DNA of 64,000 nt from DATJKD01 sp963728295 (GTDB lineage Bacteria > Pseudomonadota > Gammaproteobacteria > Steroidobacterales > Steroidobacteraceae): contig CAVSKB010000011.1 in the NCBI GenBank assembly GCA_963728295.1, positions 930,001-994,000 on the forward strand, read 5' to 3'. The position numbers were made by a program, and so were the translations under genes. Position 1 is the first letter of the stretch; every line of letters begins with the position of its first letter. The notes beneath the pieces were generated by a model that saw only the letters and a list, made by a program, of their open reading frames with translations, had not been told where the DNA came from and did no database searches. Shown here piece by piece: positions 1 through 9,000 of the stretch.

Positions 1-298
1 GCCGAAACACGCCCTGACCACGCGCTTCCTGCGCAACGTACACGCTCTGGATCAACCAGAAGCAGCCGTTGCGCCAGTCGCTCCATTCATAGGTGTGCAT
101 GATCTGGCCAACGACCCTGCCCGCGCTTTCGGCGACGAAATAACGGCCCTTGGCCGAATCGGCCAGGGCGGCCGCCACCCCCGCCCGCACGATTTCCGGT
201 GCCAGCCGACGATGCTCGGTTTCCAGGGCCAGCGCACCATTGTTCGCCGCGATGACTTCGATGTCGCCGTGTGTCGCTGCGCGGATTTCAATCTTCAT
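1..298 (-). CDS. GNAT-family N-acetyltransferase (partial, cut by window edge)
   Basis: The minus-strand frame from an ATG at 298 reads MKIEIRAATHGDIEVIA and continues to the window edge without a stop. It shows the GNAT core: a GRVVGQIMHTYEWSDWR strand followed by SVYVAQEARGQGVFR, the acetyl-CoA pyrophosphate-binding loop (Q/R-x-x-G-x-G/V). GNAT enzymes move an acetyl group from acetyl-CoA to an amine; the substrate cannot be told from this fragment. About 99 residues are visible and the C-terminal third is missing. It is divergent from the tRNA-Ala gene, so transcription probably starts in the 299-334 gap. Confidence 0.8.
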   Translation of the reverse strand, partial: MKIEIRAATHGDIEVIAANNGALALETEHRRLAPEIVRAGVAAALADSAKGRYFVAESAGRVVGQIMHTYEWSDWRNGCFWLIQSVYVAQEARGQGVFR

Positions 299-334
299 CC
301 TGAAATGATAGCGCTCGGCCGGCGATCACGGCGG

Positions 335-362
335 TTGCCAGCCGGAAGCCCGGTGCTAAAAT
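335..362 (+). promoter_or_regulatory. sigma70-type promoter of tRNA-Ala
   Basis: TTGCCA (335-340) and TAAAAT (357-362) are separated by 16 bases and lie 15 bases upstream of the tRNA. A GC-rich discriminator (gcgcgccc) follows, as is usual for stable-RNA promoters under stringent control. The same ctaaaatgcg core recurs in front of hpd. Confidence 0.65.
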
Positions 363-376
363 GCGCGCCCTCGCGT

Positions 377-452
<76 letters not shown>

Positions 453-470
453 TCGAGGTCCGGGTGAGGT

Positions 471-493
471 AGCCGCGGTTTCCGCGGCTTTTT
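471..493 (+). terminator. Intrinsic terminator of tRNA-Ala
   Basis: Perfect 8-bp stem AGCCGCGG/CCGCGGCT (471-478 with 482-489), 3-base loop, then a run of five T (489-493). Confidence 0.9.
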
Positions 494-521
494 CCTTGTG
501 TGGGCCAAGGCCACGCCGGCA

Positions 522-2240
522 TCAGGGCGGCTGCCAGTCAACGGGCTTGTAGACCCATACCTGGCCTTCGACGCCGTCCCCCAACCCCAGCATCACATCG
601 TGGCTGCGGACATATTTCCACTTGCCGAGCACGCCGGTCGTACCAGTGAGCGCCGGTGCGCTCGTCCCCGCGAGTGGTGCCTCTGCCAGTGTCCAACCTG
701 TTGCGGTGAACGCAGGCCCGGAGGCCGGAGGCTTCAGATACCAGACCTTGCCGTCGCCGTTCCACAGCACGAAGACCGACCGCTGAAGGTCGAAATCCAT
801 GCCGTGCAGATTTGAGAGCACGAACTGCCCGCCCGCGCCGGGCAGAGCAAACTCGATGGGGTTGTTCGTCGGACCGGGAGTCGCGACGTTCCACATCACG
901 ATGCCGTAGCCGGGTCCGATGTCCGCCGTGCGCAGATACACCTGATGCACGGGGTCGTAGGCGCCGGCACCCTGCCCGGAATAGCTTTTGAGTCCCGGTC
1001 CGATCAGGTCCCAGCGATCGAGCGTGGGATCGTCGAATTCGACGATCCGGTAGCGGAACAGGTCACCGCCGTTCTGCGGTGCCTCGGTCACGAGCACCGA
1101 CTCAACCCCCTGCTCGAGAACATAAGCCGAGGTACCGTTGATGAACGAATCGGGGCGGCTCGTTCCGATGCCGTTGATGACGACCGCATTGCGGTTTGCC
1201 CACATCCGGCCGCCGATCACGTCGGGAAAGTTCGCCGGGTCCACGTGCGAACCAGTCGTGCCGCCGACCATCCCGGCGTCGGCGCGACTCGGATCGAATA
1301 GATACGGTCCGGTCTTCGTCTGACCGTCGTCCAGCACGAAGAGAGCGCCGGAATCGTAGCTCGCCCCGCCAAAGGTGATGAACCGATCGATCAGCGGCAG
1401 AAATTCCTGGTTGTCGTACGTGTGCGAGGAGATCGGCGCGTTCTGCGCGCCGTCTATGGCAAAGAAGCGTCGGTCGTCAAAGGGAGCATGCACGGCGCTT
1501 GGCAACGACGCCCGATGCCAGCGCAGATCCGCGGCATCGAACCGGTATACCTCGTTGCCGGCGTAGTTCGCGTGCCCGCCGCCCCAGATGACGAGCTGAC
1601 GACGATTGGAATCCCAGGCCATCGAGCCCCAGGCAGTGATGAGCTTGCGTGGGCTGCCAAAAGCGACGCCGTCGACCTGGGCGCGTTGCGGCAGCGGCGT
1701 CCACACTTCTTCGTAGCGATTGGCGTTGACCTTGAGCCAGCTTCCCTCCGGAGCCGCGGCGATGCGATCGTGGAGCGCGTCGCCTGGCGCGGGCAAAACA
1801 CTAACGGACACGTTTGCCGTGGCCGTGCCGCCGTGTCCGTCCGATATCGTGTAGGTGAAGGCATCGTTTCCTTCGAATCCGGCAGCGGGTGCGTACGTGA
1901 CCGACCCGTCGGTATGCGCTGTGGCCACGCCATGCGCCGGGGTGCCGACCGAGTCGAGCTGCAACTCATCGCCGTCCGGATCCGTGTCGTTGGCGAGCAC
2001 GTGAACGACGACGGACACGCCGCTCGGTGTGCTTGCGGAGTCGTTGCCGGCGAGCGGCGCGCATTGGGTGCAGCCGTCGGGCGCAGGATCGGGGACCGGC
2101 GTGGCGGGCGAATCACCGCCGGACCCGCACGAAGTGAGCCCGAGCATTGTGAAGCCCAGGAGCAAGGTCACGATGCCTCGAAGGACTCCGAGGCGCCGGC
2201 GAGTAAACCCCAGAGTCAGTTCGTGCGACATCCGTGTCAT
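522..2240 (-). CDS. Exported lipoprotein with cadherin-like Ig domain and kelch/galactose-oxidase-like repeats
   Basis: 572 residues. A hydrophobic signal segment (LGVLRGIVTLLLGFTMLG) ends in a lipobox LTSC, so a lipid-anchored envelope protein is expected. After a proline-rich linker, residues about 60-150 form one cadherin/Big_9-type Ig-like domain (VLANDTDPDGDELQL, TYAPAAGFEGNDAFTYTISD). From about residue 190 onward motifs such as MAWDSNRRQLVIWGGGHA and NEVYRFDAADLRWH are typical of kelch or galactose-oxidase-like beta-propellers. No copper-radical residues were identified, so no enzymatic role is claimed. The gene stands alone between the tRNA-Ala terminator and tRNA-Arg and reads away from both. 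Function in vivo is unknown; surface adhesion or carbohydrate binding would fit. Confidence 0.8.
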   Translation of the reverse strand: MTRMSHELTLGFTRRRLGVLRGIVTLLLGFTMLGLTSCGSGGDSPATPVPDPAPDGCTQCAPLAGNDSASTPSGVSVVVHVLANDTDPDGDELQLDSVGTPAHGVATAHTDGSVTYAPAAGFEGNDAFTYTISDGHGGTATANVSVSVLPAPGDALHDRIAAAPEGSWLKVNANRYEEVWTPLPQRAQVDGVAFGSPRKLITAWGSMAWDSNRRQLVIWGGGHANYAGNEVYRFDAADLRWHRASLPSAVHAPFDDRRFFAIDGAQNAPISSHTYDNQEFLPLIDRFITFGGASYDSGALFVLDDGQTKTGPYLFDPSRADAGMVGGTTGSHVDPANFPDVIGGRMWANRNAVVINGIGTSRPDSFINGTSAYVLEQGVESVLVTEAPQNGGDLFRYRIVEFDDPTLDRWDLIGPGLKSYSGQGAGAYDPVHQVYLRTADIGPGYGIVMWNVATPGPTNNPIEFALPGAGGQFVLSNLHGMDFDLQRSVFVLWNGDGKVWYLKPPASGPAFTATGWTLAEAPLAGTSAPALTGTTGVLGKWKYVRSHDVMLGLGDGVEGQVWVYKPVDWQPP

Positions 2241-2320
2241 CCCGGCCAGGGTCGCTGTGGAAAGCCCACGCGGTCGAGGATACGAAAGTTCGCCTGCGGC
2301 ACGTAAACTTCCGGCGGCGT

Positions 2321-2396
2321 GCCCCCGTAGCTCAGTGGATAGAGCGACCGCCTCCTAAGCGGTAGGTCGTCGGTTCAACTCCGGCCGGGGGCGCCA
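2321..2396 (+). tRNA. tRNA-Arg (anticodon CCT)
   Basis: Acceptor GCCCCCG pairs with CGGGGGC, D arm GCTC/GAGC, anticodon stem ACCGC/GCGGT around loop CTCCTAA (anticodon CCT, reading the rare AGG codon), T arm GTCGG..CCGGC, discriminator G, encoded CCA at 2394-2396. A possible -10 (TAAACT, 2304-2309) lies upstream. The stop codon of the next gene on the opposite strand begins two bases after CCA. Confidence 0.95.
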
Positions 2397-2397
2397 C

Positions 2398-2688
2398 TCA
2401 AAGGCCTAGTTCGGCGGATACGCTGCGCGAGCTTTCGCGCCCAGAAGGGGTCAATCCCGCACGCGCCGGATTGAATGGCGGCGGTCGCGAGATCGGTGCG
2501 GTCGGCTCCGGGCTGGAGCCACAGAGGTTCGCTGACACGTGCGGAATGCGCAGCTGGCGTGCTTTCCAGCGCTCGGCGCGCAAGGCCTTGGCGCGTTCGG
2601 CCCGTAGATGTTCCCGCCGGCGACGCAGCACGCCCACCGACACCAACGCAATCAGCACAGGGAGAAAGGTCAACAAAATTAGATACAT
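2398..2688 (-). CDS. Small hypothetical membrane-anchored protein
   Basis: 96 residues, not recognised. The first 20 residues (MYLILLTFLPVLIALVSVGV) make one N-terminal membrane segment with almost no n-region. They are followed by a very basic stretch (LRRRREHLRAERAKALRAER) that may be helical, and a proline-rich tail. A weak ribosome site (GGAG, then AGGGA) precedes the ATG. It converges on tRNA-Arg with no visible terminator. The clean membrane segment followed by a positive cytoplasmic side argues for a real gene, but similarity was not testable. Confidence 0.5.
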   Translation of the reverse strand: MYLILLTFLPVLIALVSVGVLRRRREHLRAERAKALRAERWKARQLRIPHVSANLCGSSPEPTAPISRPPPFNPARAGLTPSGRESSRSVSAELGL

Positions 2689-2804
2689 TCCCTAAACTCC
2701 GACCGAGTTGCGGCGCCGACCCTTCTGCGCGCACGTTCCTTGTTCTTGTTGCCGCCTGTCCTGGCGGGTACGACGCTCCTTAATACGTTAACCACGCAGT
2801 TGCA

Positions 2805-2826
2805 ATCTGTGGAACGCGTCACAGAT
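2805..2826. promoter_or_regulatory. Operator-like inverted repeat
   Basis: ATCTGTG (2805-2811) and CACAGAT (2820-2826) form perfect 7-base arms around 8 bases. The TGTG-N8-CACA pattern resembles the dyad class bound by CRP/FNR-type regulators, but the spacing is 2 bases longer than the CRP consensus, so the regulator is undetermined. Confidence 0.45.
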
Positions 2827-2951
2827 TTTCGCCGCCGGCACATATGCGACTCGACATAATGTCTACGTCGCTCGTCCAGATGTCGTCGCGGGCTTGCTGC
2901 GGGGGCTTCGCTGTGGTGGTCGAATCGGCAAGTCACTGGGGCGGCGATATA

Positions 2952-2986
2952 GGGCCGGCACTCGGCGGGGTGCCGGCCCTTCTATT
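2952..2986 (+). terminator. Intrinsic terminator without an upstream gene
   Basis: Perfect 10-bp stem GGGCCGGCAC/GTGCCGGCCC (2952-2961 with 2970-2979), 8-base loop, followed on the plus strand by TTCTATTTT. On the minus strand the stem is followed by TATATCG, so the plus direction is preferred. Confidence 0.7.
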
Positions 2987-3269
2987 TTCTCGTCACACGT
3001 TTGTCACAGTACCCACCCGACGAAAACACGCTGCGCCCAAATACAAGTCGGGGCTGCCGAGGCAGCCCCTAGTGGTTATCGCTGCTGCTACGGCTAGATA
3101 GCGCTGGCGATCTCCACGGTTGCAATCCTCCACTTATCACGCGCGGAGCACCACCCGAATCCACCGTAAGGTGACTTAGGAAAACCCTACATTGCGCCGA
3201 TCGCGTCGAGCTGCAACTCGGCACACCACTACGTCCGCACATCGCTTTTCGGTACACTACGCGGCCTTT

Positions 3270-3288
3270 CTCCGCCCGCCGGGCGGAG
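3270..3288 (+). promoter_or_regulatory. Hairpin overlapping the sucA ribosome-binding site
   Basis: CTCCGCCC/GGGCGGAG (3270-3277 with 3281-3288), loop of 3. The only Shine-Dalgarno-like sequence (GGAGG, 3285-3289) lies in the 3' arm and is just 3 bases from the ATG at 3293. Either translation is down-regulated by the hairpin, or the true start is the downstream ATG at 3323. Confidence 0.4.
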
Positions 3289-3292
3289 GCGA

Positions 3293-6206
3293 ATGTCTAT
3301 ACGGGACGGACACTTAGTCTCCATGGGCGAGCCCAAGCCGATGCTGCCTGCCACTCCGCTCGCAGCGGGCAACGCGGCCTACATCGAGGAGTTGTACGAG
3401 CGCTATCTCGCGGATCCGAGCTCCGTCGCGGAGCCGTGGCGGGACTATTTCGCGTCGCTCGGCGGTCAGGCCGATCGACCGCACGGCCCGTTGGTTGCCG
3501 AGCTTGCTCGAGGCGCCACTGCCCGGGAGCCAGGCACGACCACGGTGCAACCGCCGGGCGAAGGCGCCAATGCCGGCGCCAAGCAGGCCGCCGTCTCAAG
3601 GCTCATCCAGACGTACATGAACCGCGGCCACCTGGTCGCGGACATCGACCCGTTGGGACTCATGGTCCGGCCGCGCCCGCGCGTACTCGACCTCGACTAT
3701 TACAAGCTGACCGACGCGGATCTCGACCAGGACTTCTACACCGGCAGCCGCAACGATGCGATCAAGCCGCGGCTTCCGCTGCGCGACATCTTTGCGCAGC
3801 TCAAGCACATCTACAGCGGGACGATCGGCGCGGAGTTCGCACATGTCTCGGATACGACCGAGCGGCTGTGGCTGCACGACCGCTTCCAGACAGGCCGGAT
3901 GCGCGAACACCTCGCGCCCGAGGCGCGCCGTAACATCCTGTGGCAGCTGACGATGGCCGAAGGCCTTGAGCGCTATCTCGCGACCAAGTATCCGGCGCAG
4001 AAGCGGTTCTCCCTCGAGGGAGGCGACAGCCTGATCCCGCTCCTCGACAACCTGATTCAGAGCTGCGGCGGTCATGCCGTCGAGGACATCGTGATCGGTA
4101 TGGCGCACCGCGGCCGCCTCAACGTGCTGGTCAATGTGCTCGGCAAGGCGCCCGCCGATCTCTTTACCGAGTTCGAAGGTCAGTACGATCTGAAGAAGCT
4201 CAAGGGCTCCGGTGACGTCAAGTATCACAAGGGATACTCGTCCGATCTGCGTACCGCCGGCGGCAACGTCCATGTCGCCCTCGCGTTCAACCCCTCGCAC
4301 CTCGAGATCGTCGACGCCGTCGTGGAGGGGTCCGTGCGGGCGCGGCAGGAGCGGCGCGGGGACGCGCGCGGCGACAAGGTGATGCCCGTGCTGCTGCACG
4401 GCGACGCCGCGTTCGCGGCCCAGGGCGTCGTGATGGAAACGCTGCAGATGTCTCAGGCGCGTGGTTTCTACACCGGCGGCACCGTGCACGTCGTGATCAA
4501 CAACCAGGTCGGCTTCACGATCAGCGACCCGCGCGACGCGCGCTCGACGCTGTACTGCAGCGACGTCGCAAAGATGATCGAGGCGCCAATCCTGCACGTG
4601 AATGGCGACGATCCCGAGGCGGTCGTCTTCGCAGCACGGCTGGCGCTCGACTACCGCATGAAGTTCCATAAGGACGTGGTCATCGACCTGGTCTGCTACC
4701 GGCGGCTCGGTCACAACGAGGCGGACGAACCTGCCGCGACGCAGCCGGGGATGTACAAGGTGATCCGCAGCAAGCCCACGACCCGGCAGATGTACGCGGA
4801 GCGGCTGGCCGCGGATGGCGTCGTGAGCGCAACGGAGTCACAGGCGATGGCGGAGGACTACCGTCGCGGTCTGGACGAGGGAAAGCCTCAGGTACGCCAG
4901 GCGCTGGGGTTGATCGGTAACAAGTACACGATCGACTGGAGTAAGTACGCGGATGTGGACTGGACGGAGCCGGTGCGGACCGGCGTCAAGCTCGACCTGC
5001 TGCGCGAGTTCGCCGCTCGTTCCACCGACGTACCCGGAAGGTTTCGAGCTGCATCGGCAGGTCGCGCGCATAGTCGAGGACCGCCGCAAAATGGCGGCGG
5101 GTCAACTGTCCGTCGACTGGGGGTTTGCGGAGACGCTCGCCTACGCAAGCCTGCTCGATCAGGGGATCGAGATCCGACTGACGGGCCAGGACACCGGCCG
5201 CGGTACGTTCTTTCACCGGCACGCCGTCTTTCACGACCAGAAGACCGGCGCGGTGTACATCCCGCTCAAGCACGTCAAGCCCGGGCAGCCGCGGTTCCGC
5301 GTCACCGATTCGCTGCTGTCCGAAGAAGCAGTGATGGGCTTCGAGTACGGCTACTCGACCACGGATCCGAACTGCCTGGTGATCTGGGAGGCGCAGTTCG
5401 GCGACTTCGCGAACGGCGCACAGGTCGTCATCGACCAGTTCATAAGCTCAGGCGAATCGAAATGGGGCCGGGTAAGCGGACTGACGCTCTTTCTTCCGCA
5501 CGGCTACGAAGGGCAGGGCCCGGAGCACTCTTCCGCGCGCCTCGAGAGGTTCCTGCAGCTTTGCGCCGAGAACAACATGCAGGTATGCGTGCCCTCCACA
5601 CCAGCGCAGATGTTTCACATGCTGCGCCGCCAGATGCTGCGCAGCTTCCGCAAGCCCCTCATCGTCATGACACCGAAGAGCCTGCTGCGACACAAGCTGT
5701 CGGTCTCCGCGATTACCGATCTCGCCCAGGGCCGGTTCATGAACGTGATCGACGAGATCGACGATCTGCAGGCAGGACAGGTTCGCCGGGTCGTGTTCTG
5801 CTCGGGTCGCGTGTATTTCGATCTGCTCGAAGCGCGGCGTGCCGACGAGGCGCGTGAGGTGGCGTTGGTACGCATCGAGCAGCTATATCCGTTCCCCACG
5901 GAGGAATACGCTGCGGTCCTGCGCCGCTACCCGAACGCCGTAGAGGTCGTCTGGTGCCAGGAGGAGCCGCAGAACCAGGGAGCCTGGTACCAGATCCGTC
6001 ATCGTCTTCAGGAACCACTCGGCGCGCGTCAGGAACTGCTGTATTCGGGGCGCGCGCCGAGCGCCGCGCCTGCGACGGGCATCCCGCAACTGCACACCGC
6101 GCAGCAACAAGGCCTGGTCGCCGCTGCGCTCAAGTCCACCACCAGGGAAGATTCCGGCCGCGAGACCTCGCGTCTGCGCGTGACCGGCGGCAGGAAGAAT
6201 TCATGA
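3293..6206 (+). CDS. sucA: 2-oxoglutarate dehydrogenase E1 component (one frameshift)
   Basis: Thiamine-diphosphate E1 of the 2-oxoglutarate dehydrogenase complex in the TCA cycle: decarboxylates 2-oxoglutarate and passes the succinyl group to SucB. The frame from 3293 contains the N-terminal YIEELYERYLADPSSV helix, MAHRGRLNVLVNVLGK, GDAAFAAQGVVMETLQMSQ and RRLGHNEADEPAATQP. At about 5035 (gtacccggaagg) one surplus base breaks the frame; removing it joins STDVP to EGFELHRQVARIVEDRRKMA and restores the transketolase-like C-terminal half (FISSGESKWGR, FLPHGYEGQGPEHSSARLER). Corrected length about 970, normal for the family. The start could be 3293 or ATG 3323. The stop overlaps the sucB start (ATGA). 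Confidence 0.93.
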
Positions 6207-7504
6207 GCATCGAAGTTCGAGTTCCGCAGCTGCCCGAGTCCGTCGCCGACGCGACCCTGATCGCCTGGCGGAAGAAGCCGGGCGATGCCGTGCAGCGTGA
6301 CGAGAACCTGGTCGATCTCGAGACCGACAAGGTCGTGCTCGAAGTACCCGCGCCGGCCGCCGGCGTGCTCAAGGAAGTCAAGGTGCAGGACGGTGCGACG
6401 GTCACGAGCGGGCAGGTGCTCGCCGTGCTGGAGGAGCGCGCGGTCGCGGCTGCTGCGCCAGCCGCTGCAAAGGCATCCAAGGCACCAGCCGAATCCAGGA
6501 CGCCTGCCGAGTCGAAGACGCCCGCCGCGGCCAGGGTCGCAGCCGAAGCCAAGGCGTCGGAAGGGCCGCGGTCCTCTGCTGAACCACCGGGCGCTCCGCG
6601 TGCGGCGTCTGCCGGCGGCGCGGACAAGCTCGCGCCATCGGTGCGCCGGCTGGTCGAAGAGCATCACCTCGACACCGCTGGCATTCCCGGCAGCGGGCGG
6701 GACGGGCGGATTACCAAGGCCGACGTGCTGACGCATCTCACGGCGAAGGAATCGGCGCCGCCCGCGAAACCCGCCGCCGCGACCCAGATCGTGCCCACGG
6801 GTACGCGCGCGGAGCGACGCGTGCCGATGACACGCCTCCGGGCGCGGATCGCCGAGCGGCTGCTCCAGGTGCAGGCGACTGCCGCGATGCTCACCACGTT
6901 CAATGAGGTCGATCTCACCCAAGTGAACGGTCTGCGCGGCCGCTACAAGGAGCGTTTCGAGAAGGAGCACGGTGTGCGGCTCGGCTTCACTTCCTTCTTC
7001 GTCAAGGCGTGTATCGAGGCCCTGCGTCGCTATCCGGTGATAAACGCGTCGGTGGACGGCAACGACATCGTCTATCACGAGTACTACGACATCGGGATCG
7101 CGGTGTCGACCGATCGCGGCCTCATCGTCCCCGTGCTGCGCGACGCCGACACGCGCAGCTTCGCCGACATCGAGCAGAGCGTCGGCGCCTTCGCAACCCG
7201 CGCGCGCGACGGCGCTATCACTCTCGAGGAGCTGACGGGCGGTACGTTCACGATCACCAACGGTGGCGTCTTCGGGTCACTGCTCTCGACGCCGATCCTG
7301 AACCAGCCGCAGAGCGCCATCCTCGGCATGCACAAGATCCAGGAGCGCCCGGTCGCCATCGACGGCCAGGTCGTCGTGCGGCCGATGATGTATCTCGCAC
7401 TCACCTACGACCATCGCATCATCGACGGCCGCGAAGCCGTGCAGTTCCTCGTCGCAATCAAGGATGCGCTCGAGGACCCTGCGCGGCTGTTGCTGCAGAT
7501 CTGA
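6203..7504 (+). CDS. sucB: Dihydrolipoamide succinyltransferase, E2 of 2-oxoglutarate dehydrogenase
   Basis: 433 residues, intact. The N-terminal lipoyl domain carries the ETDKVVLEVPAP motif with the lipoylated lysine at K43. An Ala/Pro/Lys-rich linker leads to a peripheral-subunit-binding domain (LAPSVRRLVEEHHLDTAGIPG, about 137-170, split here by position only) and a C-terminal catalytic domain with the active-site TYDHRIIDGREAVQF (His near residue 404). It transfers succinyl from lipoyl to CoA. The ATG at 6203 overlaps the sucA stop by 4 bases, so the two are translationally coupled. Confidence 0.96.
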   Translation: MSIEVRVPQLPESVADATLIAWRKKPGDAVQRDENLVDLETDKVVLEVPAPAAGVLKEVKVQDGATVTSGQVLAVLEERAVAAAAPAAAKASKAPAESRTPAESKTPAAARVAAEAKASEGPRSSAEPPGAPRAASAGGADKLAPSVRRLVEEHHLDTAGIPGSGRDGRITKADVLTHLTAKESAPPAKPAAATQIVPTGTRAERRVPMTRLRARIAERLLQVQATAAMLTTFNEVDLTQVNGLRGRYKERFEKEHGVRLGFTSFFVKACIEALRRYPVINASVDGNDIVYHEYYDIGIAVSTDRGLIVPVLRDADTRSFADIEQSVGAFATRARDGAITLEELTGGTFTITNGGVFGSLLSTPILNQPQSAILGMHKIQERPVAIDGQVVVRPMMYLALTYDHRIIDGREAVQFLVAIKDALEDPARLLLQI

Positions 7505-7510
7505 AAAACC

Positions 7511-7543
7511 GGCTCAGAGCCAGATCGGTTGTCGCTCTGAGCC
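7511..7543 (+). repeat. Intergenic hairpin between sucB and lpdA
   Basis: Perfect 10-bp inverted repeat GGCTCAGAGC/GCTCTGAGCC (7511-7520 with 7534-7543), 13-base loop, no T-run. It is probably an mRNA processing or stabilising stem that lets E1/E2 and E3 be expressed at different levels; this role is inferred. Confidence 0.6.
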
Positions 7544-7568
7544 GACTCTGACTTCATACGGAGCTTTA

Positions 7569-8996
7569 ATGTCCGACCAGTACGACGTCGTCGTCATCGG
7601 TGCCGGCCCCGCCGGCTATCCCTGCGCGATCCGCGCCGCCCAGAACAAGCTCAAGGTGGCCTGTATCGACGAATGGAAGAACCTGGACGGCAGCTACGCC
7701 TACGGCGGCACCTGCCTGAACGCCGGGTGCATCCCGTCGAAAGCACTGCTCGAATCTTCCGAGCTCTATCACCGCGCGCAGTCCGAGTTCGGCGCGCACG
7801 GGATCAAGATCGGCGAGCTTGGCTTTGACCTCGCGACCATGCAGAAGCGGAAGGCCCAGATCGTGAAGGCCTCGACACAGGGCATCACGGGGCTGTTCAA
7901 GGCGGCCGGCGTCACGGCGCTGCAGGGGCACGGGCGGCTGCTCTCCGGCAACCGTGTCGAGTACACGGCCGGTGACGGCACGAAGAAGGAGATCGTCGCG
8001 AAGCACGTCGTTCTCGCATCGGGCTCGGTGCCGATGGAGCTCAAGTCGGTGCCCTTCGACGGCAAGACAGTCGTCGACTCCTGGGGCGCCCTCGAGTTCG
8101 ACGCGGTGCCGAAGCGGCTGGGTGTGATCGGCGCAGGCGTGATCGGGCTCGAGCTCGGCAGCGTCTGGCGACGCCTCGGCGCCGAGGTCGTCGTGCTCGA
8201 GGCGCTCGAGCAGTTCCTGTTCATGGTCGACCAGCAGCTTGCCAAGGAAGCCCTGAAGCACTTCAAGAAGCAGGGCCTCGATATTCGCCTCGGCGCCAAG
8301 GTGGACGGCGCCGACCGCGGCAAGGACGGCATGACGCTCAAGTACACCGACGGTTCGGGTGCAAAGACGGTAACGGTTGACAAGGTCGTGGTCTCGATCG
8401 GCCGGCGGCCGTATACGAAGGAGTTGCTCGGCGACGGCACCGGTGTTCAGCTCGACGAGCGCGGGTTCGTCAAGGTCGATCACGAGTGCCGCACGACTGC
8501 GGCCCAGGTCTGGGCCGTCGGCGACGTCGTCCGCGGTCCGATGCTCGCGCACAAGGGCAAGGAAGAGGGTGTGATGGTGGCGGACCTGATCGCCGGACTC
8601 GTCTCCGAGGTCAACTACAAGGTGATCCCCTCGGTGATCTACACCGCCCCCGAGATCGCCTGGGTCGGCAATACCGAGGAGGAGGTCAAGAAGTCCGGCC
8701 GCGCCTACAAGGTCGGCAGTTTTCCGTTCATGGCCAGCGGCCGCGCGCGCGCCATGGAAGCGCCGGCAGGCTTCGCGAAGGTGATTTCCGCGGTGGACGA
8801 CGACGAGATCCTGGGGGTGCACATCGTGGGCGCGATGGCGGGCGAGCTGATCGCGGAGGCCGTGCTCGCGATGGAGTATTCCGCGAGCACGGAGGACCTG
8901 CAGAGAACGATCCACGCGCACCCCACGCTGAGCGAGGCGCTGCACGAAGCGGCGCTCGCGGCCGACAAGCGGGCGATCGACTTCCCGAACCGCTGA
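7569..8996 (+). CDS. lpdA: Dihydrolipoamide dehydrogenase (E3)
   Basis: 475 residues, intact. FAD-binding GAGPAGYPCAIRAA at 11-24, redox-active disulfide C49/C54 in GGTCLNAGCIPSK, NAD-binding GVIGAGVIGLELGSVWRRLG, second FAD motif AVGDVVRGPMLAHKG, and C-terminal catalytic HPTLSE (H451/E456). It reoxidises dihydrolipoamide of the 2-oxoglutarate complex (and often of pyruvate dehydrogenase and glycine cleavage) with NAD+. The ATG at 7569 was chosen because the FAD motif starts 10 residues later; upstream in-frame codons belong to the sucB end. It ends 4 bases from kdpE, which converges on it. Confidence 0.96.
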   Translation: MSDQYDVVVIGAGPAGYPCAIRAAQNKLKVACIDEWKNLDGSYAYGGTCLNAGCIPSKALLESSELYHRAQSEFGAHGIKIGELGFDLATMQKRKAQIVKASTQGITGLFKAAGVTALQGHGRLLSGNRVEYTAGDGTKKEIVAKHVVLASGSVPMELKSVPFDGKTVVDSWGALEFDAVPKRLGVIGAGVIGLELGSVWRRLGAEVVVLEALEQFLFMVDQQLAKEALKHFKKQGLDIRLGAKVDGADRGKDGMTLKYTDGSGAKTVTVDKVVVSIGRRPYTKELLGDGTGVQLDERGFVKVDHECRTTAAQVWAVGDVVRGPMLAHKGKEEGVMVADLIAGLVSEVNYKVIPSVIYTAPEIAWVGNTEEEVKKSGRAYKVGSFPFMASGRARAMEAPAGFAKVISAVDDDEILGVHIVGAMAGELIAEAVLAMEYSASTEDLQRTIHAHPTLSEALHEAALAADKRAIDFPNR

Positions 8997-9000
8997 GGCG

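Larger units (their letters stand above)
2689..3292. other. Gene-free 600-base region upstream of sucA
   Basis: No convincing coding frame on either strand. The region holds a 22-base inverted repeat (2805-2826), an intrinsic terminator (2952-2986), a 9-bp GC hairpin GGGGCTGCC/GGCAGCCCC (3050-3069), a possible sucA -10 (TACACT, 3253-3258) and a hairpin over the sucA ribosome site (3270-3288). The terminator has no gene in front of it, which suggests an unannotated small RNA from about 2830. Confidence 0.6.

Noticed and set aside
1422..2306. 294-codon plus-strand open frame over the lipoprotein gene
   Set aside because: It is an antisense shadow of the high-GC lipoprotein gene and has no family-like sequence.
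3050..3069. GGGGCTGCC/GGCAGCCCC hairpin as a terminator or tmRNA part
   Set aside because: No T-run follows on either strand and no tmRNA ends or tag sequence could be found nearby.
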